From the NCBI RefSeq assembly GCF_008245225.1, contig NZ_VTAW01000014.1, forward strand, positions 51,856 to 115,855: a stretch of DNA of 64,000 nt, written 5' to 3'. Under the pieces are notes generated by a model. It did no database searches, had not been told where the DNA came from, and saw only the letters and a program-made list of their open reading frames with translations. Source of the DNA: Natrialba swarupiae (GTDB taxonomy: Archaea; Halobacteriota; Halobacteria; Halobacteriales; Natrialbaceae). Below, piece by piece: positions 53,382 through 62,770 of the stretch (its first letter is position 1; every line of letters begins with the position of its first letter). Made by a program: the position numbers and the translations under genes.

Positions 53382-56300
53382 TCATTCTGCAACCGGTAGC
53401 GTAACGACGAACACTGCTCCTTCGGGATCGTTGTCTTCAATCCAGACCTCGCCACCGTAGTTCTCGACAAGTGTTTTCACGAGGTACAATCCAAGGCCAG
53501 TTCCAGGACTGTCTAGTCCCTTTTCGCCCTTCCCGAAGACTTCTTCCTTTTGATTGTCTGGGATACCGGGACCGTTATCTGCGATGTTCACGTGTACAGT
53601 TTCGTCGTGAACATCGGCACTGACCGTTACTTCCGGGACCCCCTTGTCGTTGTGGACGATGGCGTTCTGGAGCAAGTTCCGGAACACGGCCTCCAGCATC
53701 TCGTCGGCTTGAACATCGACTGTAGGGAGGCGTCCATCGGTCCTGATTACTGCCCTGTCGTGCTGTGAGCGTATCTCCACGATTTGCGAACTGCATTCCC
53801 GGTCGAGAGAGATTGGTTTCAGGTCTTCCTCTTCCCGGAGCATCGTTTCGGTGAGGTCCCGGGCGGTCTTTGTCAGCTCAATCGCTTCTTCCGTGGCGTG
53901 GATGACTTCTCGAAGATGCTCCTGTCCGTCGTCGTCAATGTGATCCTCAAGGATCTGAGCCCGCCCGTGAACGACTTGCATGTCGTTGCGGACGTCGTGG
54001 CGAACGACCTGGTTGAGAAGATCGAGGCGGTCACGTTGCTCCTCGAGTCGTTGCTCGTACTCGACGTGAAGGCTTCTATCTCGACCGCTTCCGGCCATCA
54101 CCGGCTCGCCATCCGGAGCTTCGAACACATTGGCGATGAACTCGTAGGGGATCGCCTCGCCGTCTCTGGTTCGAAAGTCCAGTTCGACGCGAGTCCGTCC
54201 GCTCTCGAAGGCCCCTTCGACGGCTGCAGCGGCGGCCTCGACGTCGTCGCCGGCGAAGAACTCAGTCGCGTTCATCGAGGCGACCTCGTCGCTCTCATAG
54301 CCAGTAACCTCCTCGAACGCTGCGTTCCACATCTGGAGGTCGCCGGCGGTATCGAGCACGTACACGACGTCTTCGATGGCATCCAGTAGATCGTCGACAA
54401 ACTCTTTTTGCCGTTCGAGAGCATTCCGCTGCTCGAGCTGGTCGAGTGCGACTCGGACGTTTCGAGCGAGAGTTTCGGCGACTCTCACCTGGCGGTCGGT
54501 AAAGTCGACGGCACCTGTTGCAGCACACGCGAAGATCCCGTGTGATCCGATCGGGAGGACGATCGACGATTGCAGCGGTACGTCGGCTGCTAACTCCTCC
54601 CGGGACATCGGGCTCCTGACGACGGTGTCGCCATCCTCGAAGACATCCCAGACCCAACTCCCTCGAGGATGGGACGGGTCGGGTGTCCCGGTTTCCTCGA
54701 GCAGCCGTTGATGGTCGTCGGAGTTTGCGACTAACGAGAGTTCGTCGTCTTCTGGGAACCAGACCGATGGTAGCGAGAAGTCAAGCAAATCACTGGCGGC
54801 CTCGACTGCGATGTCCGCGACTTCTATCTTCGATTCGGCATCGATGAGATCACGAGTCGCATCGTGTAGCGCACTGATCTGTCGTTCGTGTTCTTTCCGT
54901 TCGGTGACGTTACGGCTGCTCAAAAGAAGCCCGTCGATGTCCGGATCATCGAGCAAATCGCGTGCAGTGGCCTCGATCCAACAGTAACTCCCGTCGGCAC
55001 ATTCGAATCGGAACTCCAGGACAGCCTCACCCTCGCTCCCCTCGACGAGGGCTTCGATGTCGTCGGTCCGCTCGTCGCGGTCATCGGGATGGACGTACTC
55101 GAAGCCGTTCTCACCGATCAATTCCTCGGGGTCCCACCCGAGCACGCGCTCGATAGCGGGACTGACGTACTTGATAGTCCCGTCCGAGTCGATCAGCGTG
55201 ATCATGTCGGTGGCGCTTTCGACGAACTCTCGGTGACGCTCGAGTTTGCGCTCCCGTTCTCTGCGATCGGTGACGTCTCGACAGATTGCGACAAATCGGT
55301 CTCCTTCGGAATGTCTGTTTCGGCTGACCCATACCTCTACAGGATATGTCAAGTCGTCCTTTCGCCGATGGGTTCCCTCAACTTTCAGCGGTCGATCTTC
55401 ACTCATTCCCGTCCATCCCTCTAGGAGAAACTCCTCGTCGAACCCGACCTCGAAGTCGGCGACGTTCATCGACAACATTTCGTCGTGATCGTAGCCCAGA
55501 TTCTCGAGGAGCGTTTCGTTGGCGTCGATCACGTTCCCCTCCTCGTCGTGGATCACGATACCGTCCGGAGCGTGCTCGAACAATGTCTGAAGACGTTCTT
55601 CGCGGTCCTCGAGTTCGGCCTCGTACTGGTGGTGCTCGATTTCGTATCCGATCCACTGAGCGAGAACCTTCACCGTCGACTGGGTGACATCGCCTTCGAG
55701 CCCGTCTTGGGGGTGTTCATCCGCGAAACAGACTGTTCCGTATACCTCGCCATCGACGATGATGCGAGCTCTGATGTAACACCGAAGGTTATACCGCTCG
55801 GAGGCAGGATCGTCGCTCACGTTCTCTTTGGAGGCGTTCTCGAGAACGACCGGCCTGTCGTCGTCGATCGTCTTTTGGCAGGAGGTGTGTCCCAACGGAT
55901 CTGTCTTACCTGGTTGGATCGCCTCGTGATCGCCAGTCGCCGCCAGAATTTTCTGGGTGTCCGACTCGATTCTGGTAATATATCCGATTGGAAATCTCAA
56001 CTTTTCAGCTCCTGTCGATATTACTCGCTTGAGCTTTTCTTCGAGTTTGAGGTCCGTCCCGGTCGTGGTTCCAGCAATAGTGGTTAATGTGTTCGCAGCC
56101 CATTCGAGTTGGTCCTGGGGCCCCTCTATTGTCTCCCCCTCATCGTCTTGCTGAGCCGTAGCGAGGAACGATCTGATACGATGAGCGACCAACTCTCCGT
56201 GTTCTTGAAAGTCAGTTTGCCGAATGTAATCTATGACACCCGGTTCGAGAAGCCCATCAGATGGGATGTCTTCGCCTGAAGCAATCACCATTACTGGGAT

Positions 56301-56513
56301 ATTGGGAATCCTGTCCTGGATGTCGGCGACGAACGAGATAAGTTCTCTCTCAGATGGGCTAGCTAACACGACATCAACTGTTTGTTGATCCCGTCCCCCG
56401 AGTTGGGTACAGTCAGCTACCTGATTGTGAATGACAATATCAGCTTCGCTGAGAGCAGCTTTTGTATCTGGTGGGACCGATGTCCCGATGACAAGAAGCT
56501 CTATCTCGCTCAT
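53382..56513 (-). CDS. Soluble multi-sensor histidine kinase with degenerate receiver
   Basis: A 1043-residue kinase. The N-terminus (1-120) is a receiver-like domain in which VVLASPSERELISFV replaces the phosphoacceptor strand, so it is probably inactive. GAF near 150-305, PAS near 310-430 and 435-560, GAF near 575-700, PAS near 710-830. The H-box is NQVVRHDVRNDMQVVHGRAQ. The ATPase domain has FRNLLQNAIVHN, IADNGPGIP and GTGLGLYLVKTLV. All catalytic residues look intact. It shares its overall design with the convergent kinase at 50712, but the sensor count differs. The input signal is unknown. Confidence 0.92.
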   Translation of the reverse strand: MSEIELLVIGTSVPPDTKAALSEADIVIHNQVADCTQLGGRDQQTVDVVLASPSERELISFVADIQDRIPNIPVMVIASGEDIPSDGLLEPGVIDYIRQTDFQEHGELVAHRIRSFLATAQQDDEGETIEGPQDQLEWAANTLTTIAGTTTGTDLKLEEKLKRVISTGAEKLRFPIGYITRIESDTQKILAATGDHEAIQPGKTDPLGHTSCQKTIDDDRPVVLENASKENVSDDPASERYNLRCYIRARIIVDGEVYGTVCFADEHPQDGLEGDVTQSTVKVLAQWIGYEIEHHQYEAELEDREERLQTLFEHAPDGIVIHDEEGNVIDANETLLENLGYDHDEMLSMNVADFEVGFDEEFLLEGWTGMSEDRPLKVEGTHRRKDDLTYPVEVWVSRNRHSEGDRFVAICRDVTDRRERERKLERHREFVESATDMITLIDSDGTIKYVSPAIERVLGWDPEELIGENGFEYVHPDDRDERTDDIEALVEGSEGEAVLEFRFECADGSYCWIEATARDLLDDPDIDGLLLSSRNVTERKEHERQISALHDATRDLIDAESKIEVADIAVEAASDLLDFSLPSVWFPEDDELSLVANSDDHQRLLEETGTPDPSHPRGSWVWDVFEDGDTVVRSPMSREELAADVPLQSSIVLPIGSHGIFACAATGAVDFTDRQVRVAETLARNVRVALDQLEQRNALERQKEFVDDLLDAIEDVVYVLDTAGDLQMWNAAFEEVTGYESDEVASMNATEFFAGDDVEAAAAAVEGAFESGRTRVELDFRTRDGEAIPYEFIANVFEAPDGEPVMAGSGRDRSLHVEYEQRLEEQRDRLDLLNQVVRHDVRNDMQVVHGRAQILEDHIDDDGQEHLREVIHATEEAIELTKTARDLTETMLREEEDLKPISLDRECSSQIVEIRSQHDRAVIRTDGRLPTVDVQADEMLEAVFRNLLQNAIVHNDKGVPEVTVSADVHDETVHVNIADNGPGIPDNQKEEVFGKGEKGLDSPGTGLGLYLVKTLVENYGGEVWIEDNDPEGAVFVVTLPVAE

Positions 56514-57055
56514 TATCCGCCAGATTGTGTACCTAGCGTAGTCTGTTCTGTAACCGATACTGTCCGGAATCGATTACTAATATTGCAGTTTTGAAACACC
56601 AGTAAAGGTTGCCGCGACATGTCTCGTTACACTCAGCGAATAAAATAATATTTTTCTATATGACTGTATTAGTGGACTACTATTCTGCATATTTCTTGTG
56701 GCCCAGTTTTTGGAATATATATGTTAAGATTAAGACAATGGATAACTGTCGGCAGTGAACTGCCTCGGGTCGGCCCTGAGGAATTCGGCCTGCGCTGCCC
56801 ATAGATGTCTCAGTTTTGTTGTGTCCGAGAATATCTGTTTGTAGTCCCCGTTTGGAGTGAAGCGAGTCGTAATGTGGTGATGTGACATCTGGAAATGCTA
56901 CGGCTGGGATGTATCGTATTCCAAAACTAACTGATACTTGCGTGGTAGCGAGGGACCGCAACCGCCTACTGATTGGTTCAGTGGTCGCTCTGTGACGACA
57001 CAGCAGCGACGATGAGACAGTTGTGCCACGCGAGCTGCTGCTATACAATTCCGAT
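56514..57055. other. Intergenic region with a possible solo IS200/IS605 end
   Basis: No convincing gene; AT-rich from about 56580 to 56740. AGTGAACTGCCTCGGGTCGG and the following CCCTGAGGAATTC (about 56755-56791) form a short hairpin, CCTCGGG/CCCTGAGG, similar in form to haloarchaeal tnpB-element right ends (compare AGTGAACTACCCCACCC at 27967). No tnpB follows, so this would be a decayed or solo end. Confidence 0.4.
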
Positions 57056-57661
57056 ATGAGATCCACAACCTTCGAACAAGCAGTATTTGACCGCTGGGGC
57101 TGCGAATGCGTGGTCTGCGGTCGACGACCAGAAGAATGGCTCGACACCGATCTTGGTGACAGAAACCAAGACAAACTCTCGTTTCATCACGTGAACGGCA
57201 ACGAGGACGACGATCGCGTTGAAAATGTGATTCCAGTCTGTCAGAGCTGTCACGTGCATATCCACCGACGGGACAAACCCCCCTACCGAAAGTGGCACCG
57301 CCAACTTCCGCTCAAACATCGCCACGCCTGGAACGCTCACCACCACGAGTACTACGAAGGCCCAAGGCTGACCCGTGAGGAGGCTGAACGGCGCTTCGGT
57401 GATGATGAGGGAACACCAGAGAGCGTGAAATACCTCGAACACGAACGCGAGGACTTCGCCTTATCAGCGTTTACCAGCACCCCCGAGGACAAATCTAAGG
57501 AGACAGCCGGCACAGGATCCAACGGAACCACCACCGATACCGATGATACCATCGCAAACGGCGGGAACGAGCGTGACGAGTTAACTGACAGTGACGATGT
57601 CGACACTGAAAGCAACGATCCTGACACCGATGATGACACTGGTGGTGATTTGGATGACTGA
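57056..57661 (+). CDS. HNH endonuclease with acidic tail
   Basis: A 201-residue protein from the ATG at 57056 (MRSTTFEQAVFDRWGCECVV); a GTG at 57023 is possible. The HNH domain has the Cys pair CECVVCGRR, the catalytic KLSFHHVNGNEDDDRVEN and a second Cys pair VCQSCHVHIHR. Residues about 135-201 are a disordered Thr/Asp/Asn tail, unusual for the family and rich in acidic repeats. Its stop overlaps the next gene's ATG by eight bases (57654-57661), so the two belong together; the next gene is interrupted by an amber codon. Confidence 0.85.
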   Translation: MRSTTFEQAVFDRWGCECVVCGRRPEEWLDTDLGDRNQDKLSFHHVNGNEDDDRVENVIPVCQSCHVHIHRRDKPPYRKWHRQLPLKHRHAWNAHHHEYYEGPRLTREEAERRFGDDEGTPESVKYLEHEREDFALSAFTSTPEDKSKETAGTGSNGTTTDTDDTIANGGNERDELTDSDDVDTESNDPDTDDDTGGDLDD

Positions 57662-58340
57662 GGAACCGCCAACGGACTCAGATCGTGCTACCACACCGGG
57701 TCGTGGACAGGGGCAGGGGAATGGCTGGAACTACGGCTCCAAGAGGCACTCGAAGCATGGGATACGCCACCGAACGGCGGGTCCGATCATCGCTCAGAAA
57801 GCAGATCTCGTTGCCCGTCGGTAGGAGCTGGCCGACGAGTCAAGTGACTACCTGGTCGACGAATGCAAAGACTGGACGTCCCGACCGATCGACGAGTCGG
57901 TCATTATCCGGCTGTGTCTGCTTGCGTTCATGGGGCGAGCGATGCCGGTGCTGTGTCACACCAGCCGGCTGACCGACCGTGCATGGCGACTCGCACAGGC
58001 CTACGACGTCCGACTCCTCTCGCTGGAGGACCTCGAGGGCGACCACCTGCCGCCGCTGACACGAAAACCCCCTCCGAAGGATGCCCAGGCGCATCGCCAA
58101 TCAGTTCCCCCAGGGGCGCTCCGGGAGACGCCTCCAATACCTCTCCAGCGACTCCAGGACGACCCACCAAAAATGAATCTCGAGGGCCCTGTCTACCCGG
58201 GGGCCGAGACCGCCCCCTGCTACGTCGCCGACCGGACGGGCCATGAGAAGTATACGGATACTGGATTTGAACGCTATCGCCGTCGCGAACGGGCTAGACG
58301 GGATACATCCCCTGAAGAGAGGTCGGATACCGAACACTAG
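57654..58340 (+). pseudogene. Restriction-like (Mrr-type) gene interrupted by an in-frame TAG
   Basis: The ATG at 57654 opens MTEEPPTDSDRATTPGRGQG.. ending ADLVARR, then TAG at 57822-57824. The same frame then continues as ELADESSDYLVDECKDWTSR and MPVLCHTSRLTDRAWRLAQA to a stop at 58340. Together it would be about 228 codons. The second part, VLCHTSRLTDRAWRLAQAYD..LLSLEDL, has the strand-helix-strand end of Mrr-like restriction-endonuclease folds, where target strands precede a terminal helix. The upstream core (D, ExK) is not obvious, so the fold call is weak. Either a recent nonsense mutation or readthrough is needed. It overlaps the HNH gene, which points to a linked nuclease pair. Confidence 0.6.
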
Positions 58341-58582
58341 GACGTATCGATTCAATCTCACATCTGGTGATCACTTGGACGAACTGCAGCGTGTATTGCG
58401 AGATTCCAACTAAAGAACCCTCTCCGTTGCGTCTGAACTCGGTCGTAAGTCTCAGTTTCATTTAAGTGTCTTGTGCACAGTAGATTTTATTGCCGTGGTA
58501 GCACTATGCTTCAAGGAGGATTGGCGTGGCTGGTGTTGCTTGAGGATTGTTTGTGCCCACCGTCGGAAGTGAGTGAGTAGAA

Positions 58583-59176
58583 ATGGTCTGTCCCGTCGCA
58601 GAACTCACGCAGACTGCTGAAGGTGAAGTGGTATTTTCCGATATTCGTCCGTCGTATTCGCCCACATCGAGAACATCTGTTGATGAGATAGCGCAGTACC
58701 AACCAGGATCTCGGACAGATATTTTTGCTTGCGAGGCCGACGAGAGTGATCAGTATGGTCGGCGCGGTGAGAGTGCCGAAGCGTACTACACTCGACTCTG
58801 GCGGTACCACCAGCGTTGGGACGACGACCGATACGGTCGTCGCGAATTCAAAGATAAAATAGCCGTCACACGGGCTCTTGGTAGCTCTCTTCCTGTTTCA
58901 ACATACGAACGACGCGAGGCAGTTGTGTTTGTCCGGTCGCACAATGGCAGACGATTCAATCAGTATGGTGGTATTCTCGCGATGGCACTCGGGGCGTTCG
59001 CTGCGATTCGTGATGAAGTGATCTCGGCCCGGTCTCAGCAGTTGAGCGATCAATTGGAAAATCCACTAGAGCGTCGGTTATCCACATATGATTGCTTTAT
59101 CGATGTTTGTGAACAGCACGACGTGGACTGGTACAGCGCATACACGAAGGTGAAGGCAATTCGAAACCGGGAGTGA
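58583..59176 (+). CDS. RNA-polymerase-epsilon-like haloarchaeal protein
   Basis: A 197-residue protein. The central part, AYYTRLWRYHQRWDDDRYGR, followed by REFKDKIAVTRALGSSLPVS, resembles the haloarchaeal protein annotated as RNA polymerase subunit epsilon, as I recall it. The N-terminus is unrelated and the C-terminus reads FIDVCEQHDVDWYSAYTKVK. The helical repeat also recalls a cyclin-like fold, but without support. Plasmid-borne copies are common in haloarchaea; their role is not established. It is the first gene of a plasmid-type stretch followed by two small genes and repeat arrays. Confidence 0.65.
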   Translation: MVCPVAELTQTAEGEVVFSDIRPSYSPTSRTSVDEIAQYQPGSRTDIFACEADESDQYGRRGESAEAYYTRLWRYHQRWDDDRYGRREFKDKIAVTRALGSSLPVSTYERREAVVFVRSHNGRRFNQYGGILAMALGAFAAIRDEVISARSQQLSDQLENPLERRLSTYDCFIDVCEQHDVDWYSAYTKVKAIRNRE

Positions 59177-59375
59177 CTGTTTATATTTCCCGGGTGGAAA
59201 CGAGGTGGGGAGTGAAAGTGCTTGCCGCTCACGCAGTTGTGTGATGTAGGCAAGGTCGGTATCTCCTGCCTCGGAGCTCTGAGCACCTGGATATGTCCAG
59301 ATACCAGTGGCGACACATAGCTGAGTACATGTATCGGCGACTGAAGCAGCCCATAATCCCGTTTCGAGGACAGCG

Positions 59376-59618
59376 ATGACCGAAGGTGAGCATACCGACG
59401 AGATGAAAACGACTCGCGAAGAACTCGAGATGCATCTCGTCCAAGCGATCACCCGCTGTGAGTCGGAGGTGGTTCGTAATCATCTGCAGGCAGCATTGCA
59501 ACACTGTCGCGCTCTCCCGCCGACACCGCTCGTTGAGTGTCCTGTGTGTGGTCGAGTTGGCCTTCCAGAACGAATCCATATGCACGACTGCTCAAAAGAA
59601 TCTCGAGCCAACCAATAA
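59376..59618 (+). CDS. Small zinc-knuckle-like plasmid protein
   Basis: An 80-residue protein. A helical N-terminus (MTEGEHTDEMKTTREELEMH) is followed by a likely zinc site, VECPVCGRVGLPERIHMHDC (C-x2-C..H-x-H-x2-C). Such small CPVCG proteins occur on haloarchaeal plasmids. DNA or RNA binding is possible; function unknown. It overlaps the frame of the next gene. Confidence 0.65.
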   Translation: MTEGEHTDEMKTTREELEMHLVQAITRCESEVVRNHLQAALQHCRALPPTPLVECPVCGRVGLPERIHMHDCSKESRANQ

Positions 59619-59994
59619 AGAACCCGCAGCCAATACGACCGTCTCAGAGCGATACTTCGATGGGAAAGAGGCGGTCGTCCTCGCATACGACGATAGCAAC
59701 AACGAGATCGCTATCATCCCACTCGATGAAGAATACGACAAATCCAACGTCCATCCCCTCACCTGGAGCGGAGAAAACGCCGGCATTGCATCTGCTGGCT
59801 TCGTGAAAGACAACGGCATCAGACCTGAACACACAATCCGCTACACCCCAGAGTGGGACGACGACCTCGGCGGTAGCATCGCCGATGGTGGGCTACGAAT
59901 CGATCTCGGCCAAGACGGCGAAGTGATCGAACGCAACGCGAGCGACGACACTGACGACACCGACGTCGACGACGGTGCAGCCCCCGACGAATAA
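59458..59994 (+). CDS. Conserved plasmid protein of unknown function, start uncertain
   Basis: The well-formed domain begins near 59640: SERYFDGKEAVVLAYDDSNN, then EIAIIPLDEEYDKSNVHPLT and later FVKDNGIRPEHTIRYTPEWD. The acidic C-terminus ends TDDTDVDDGAAPDE. I recognise this block from haloarchaeal plasmid proteins, but no function is known. The frame is open to a GTG at 59458, yet the first 60 residues overlap the preceding gene out of frame and look unlike protein. No ATG or GTG with a good context lies between 59600 and 59650, so the native start may be lost or a non-standard codon is used. Confidence 0.6.
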   Translation: MSRRWFVIICRQHCNTVALSRRHRSLSVLCVVELAFQNESICTTAQKNLEPTNKEPAANTTVSERYFDGKEAVVLAYDDSNNEIAIIPLDEEYDKSNVHPLTWSGENAGIASAGFVKDNGIRPEHTIRYTPEWDDDLGGSIADGGLRIDLGQDGEVIERNASDDTDDTDVDDGAAPDE

Positions 59995-60164
59995 CATCGG
60001 CCCCGCCCACATCCATTCTCACAGCGGCTTGGTACTCCCATCGGACACTGCCGCCGTGCGATCAGTAGCCCCATTTCCTCCAGCAGCCGTTGACCACAGT
60101 CTACCAACGTTTTGAGACTCGAATCGATACTGTCCTCACAATCTGCCCTATGGATTCCATAGCG

Positions 60165-60296
60165 AACTCTTGGCGCAGTCTTCACGCACTCCTGGTGAAT
60201 TCCTCGCGCACTCCTCGCGCACTCCTTGTTCACTCCTCGCGCATTCTTCGTGCAGTCCTAACGATTCCCTGCTGCACTCTTTGCTCAGCACATTCG
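60165..60296. repeat. Array of 11-bp direct repeats
   Basis: Eleven units of about CACTCCTCGCG start at 60165, 60176, 60187, 60198, 60209, 60220, 60231, 60242, 60253, 60264 and 60275, exactly 11 bp apart; a twelfth weak unit starts at 60286. Units at 60209 and 60231 are identical. No gene covers them convincingly. The one-turn pitch suggests cooperative protein binding on one face of the helix. Confidence 0.8.
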
Positions 60297-60460
60297 GGCG
60301 CGTATCGCTGCCCTCGAGATCATACATCCAGCCACCAGCCATGAACAGAGCTGGCCGTCTCTCCAGAGTGCCATCGTGACCCCCGGAAAGACGAATTCAC
60401 ACCACTCAAGACCACCCATGTATCAGAATGTGTACTATTGCACCCCCGGAAGACGGTTCT

Positions 60461-60913
60461 TCTTCACCAGACGGTAAGGGTATTTGAACGTACTATATTC
60501 ACTCCTGTATTCACTAGCCGGTAGTCGAATTAGAAGGGTCTATATTCACTCGTCGAAATTAGACTAAATCTCTCTTCTTCACCAGAAGGCAGTTGAATTC
60601 AGGCACTCTATATTCAATTCTGTATTCGCAAGACAGCGCCCAGATTCTACAGGTCTATATTCAACCCCGAAAATATAGCTAAACTTTCTCTATTCACAAG
60701 ACGGCGGTCGAATATAGTTGGTATATATTCAATACCGTATTCGCCAGAAGGGGCTCCAATTCGGGGGATCTTTATTCACTCACTATCACTCACCGAAACC
60801 CACCCTATTCACAAGACAGCGGTTGATTTTGGAGCCTTTTTCTTCATTTACGTATTCTACCTTACAATTCATCTATTCGCAAGACGGCATCCGATTCGCG
60901 GGGGGTTGTATAT
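60461..60913. repeat. 115-bp higher-order repeat array with alternating 47/68-bp spacing
   Basis: A 25-bp motif close to TATTCACAAGACGGCGGTCG plus AATT starts at 60461, 60508, 60576, 60623, 60691, 60738, 60806 and 60874. Spacings are 47, 68, 47, 68, 47, 68 and 68 bp. A second motif, TATATTCA, follows each first motif by 33 bp (60494, 60541, 60609, 60656, 60724, 60771, 60839). The end of the first motif (TTGAAT) and TATATTCA form inverted half sites. Related GGAAGACG copies at 60379 and 60442 precede the array. It resembles an iteron or centromere array; it is not a CRISPR because the intervals are also repeated. Confidence 0.82.
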
Positions 60914-60919
60914 AATCAC

Positions 60920-62770
60920 CCTCCCCCATATTCCGGCGTCGTTGTTTAGCCACGCCCTAAGCTTCCTTTAGAGGTGCTATAGACAATTCTCCATCCACCG
61001 TCGGAGTTTGGCCGAATTCACACAAATAGGGTTCAGGGAGTCCAAACATCCAGTAGGTTAGTCGCGTAGCGGGCAATCGGGGCGGAGCCAAGAAACAGAC
61101 CCAGAAGTGGAGGGGGGACACAGGCAAAAGGAGGAGTGGACTAACAGAAATCTGATACAGGTGGGAACCCTGGGCTGGCGACACGGAACAGAGAAGACAA
61201 TCCGGCGATCGGCACCTGAGGAATCAGGACGAGCATCGAAACGAGGACGAACCAGTCATTGACCAGCGCGGATAGATCGATCAACGAGAACGGACCAGGA
61301 CGAGCCGGCGACCAATCGACGACCAGCACGACCACAACTGACGACGACTGGTTCAGGAAGACTGACCGACGAGCGAGAACCGACGAACGAACGAGCAGCG
61401 GAACCAGTACCGAGGGACGAACAGCACCATCGATCAGCACCGACAACGAACCGTTCCACCAACGACCAACGGACGACGAACGGCGAACGAGAAGACAGTA
61501 CCAACTGACGACCAGCTGGAAACCACCGAAGCAACCACCAGCGACAACACCCGATCGGCGACGAACGACAACGACCGACCAGCGATCAGCAACAACGACG
61601 ACCGACACTCCACAGCAACGACCGGCGACCGACGACGACAACCGATCAGCGAGACACCGCAGCGACGACCGACTGGCGACATGGCGACCTCGAGGCCAAC
61701 AGGAAAACGGCGATGGAACTCTGGCGATCTCGAGGACGATGGGGAGGGGGCGGCGCTCGCGCGCGCGAACGGCAGCGGGGGCCGACAGGCTGAGCCCGCC
61801 GGATACCAGTCAGCATCGAAACGACGGATGACCCGACCCGGTAGTAGCGACGGCTGACCCGACACTGCTGAGACCGGCAGGAGACCAGACCGAATCGCAG
61901 CAACGGACGGACAGACTACAACCAGCCCGACAGGGGGGTAGCTATGCAACTGGAAACGGCAGGGGGACGACGACGCAACGTAGCGGTGGTGGGGGCAATC
62001 TATAACGAGCAGCGAAGTGGGGGCAGTCAACGAGAAGCGACGAGGTGGGGACACATCTACAAGCGGCGGGGGGGGGAGACAATGCAACAGCATCGATCCG
62101 GGGGCACCATGGAACAGCGGAGACCACCACCGGCGAACAGCGAACGACGAACAGCGGACACGGTGGGGTGGTGGGGGACAACTCGAGTGGCGACGGGGGA
62201 GGTTTGGCAATGGCGATAACGAGGGCGACGAGGACGTCGACGACTCAACGACCAGCAGCGAACGAGACCAACTCGACGACCAGCCGCAAACGACGACCGA
62301 CGACAGCAACGGCGACGGCGACAGCGACAGCAACGCAACAGCGGCGCGGGGCGTGGCGGGGCGTGGCGGGACGGGGGCAACAACCGCTTCCCTATTCCCT
62401 CTTCTCTGGGGGAGAAGGAGGGAGTGGAGGGAAGGGGTGGTTGGTGGGGGGGAGTGTAGGGGGCAGGGAGAACTTACCCCCCGTTGCCGTGGGCAGGGAC
62501 TTTCGGGGCGGAGCCGAGGGACCGTCTTTCAGGGCGGGGCCGGATGTCTTTCAGGGCGGGGCCAGATGATAGCGCAGAGGCGGGGAGTAGCCGGGGCCGG
62601 CAGAGCAGTTGCAGTCGGTGGGAGTATCGTGGGGAGAGATTGTGCTGGCACCGACAGGGACCCTACCACGATCGTCGACCCAAGGGGAACTCGACTGACC
62701 GCTCAGTGTAGGATCGGTAAACGATCCGCAAGGGTCGAAGAGCGAGGGCGACAGATGAACGGGGACAGAT
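60920..62770. other. T-poor, then G-rich low-complexity region
   Basis: About 1.85 kb without a believable gene. From about 61200 to 62350 the + strand is built of short CGAC, GAAC and ACCG words and is very poor in T: rows 61381-61440, 61501-61560 and 61561-61620 hold 3, 3 and 2 T in 60. Open frames on both strands here (for example 61259-61831) are low complexity and lack haloarchaeal codon character. From about 62360 to 62600 the + strand is rich in G runs. Confidence 0.65.
62501..62570 (+). repeat. G-rich direct repeats
   Basis: TTTC(A/G)GGGCGG(A/G)GCC occurs at 62501, 62527 and 62549. With the G runs before it (GGGGGAGAAGGAGGG and GGTGGGGGGGAG near 62408-62453) this could form quadruplex DNA or RNA. 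Confidence 0.6.

Noticed and set aside
56680..57174. 164-codon minus-strand frame
   Set aside because: Overlaps the HNH gene in antisense and the rest is AT-rich intergenic DNA. No domain pattern.
60461..60913. CRISPR array
   Set aside because: Repeats are degenerate, spacing alternates between two values, and the intervals themselves contain repeated motifs rather than unique spacers. No cas genes in the window.
61259..61831. 190-codon frame rich in Thr, Asp and Arg
   Set aside because: Low-complexity reading of T-poor DNA, with no domain pattern and overlapping open frames on both strands. Treated as noncoding unless peptides are found.
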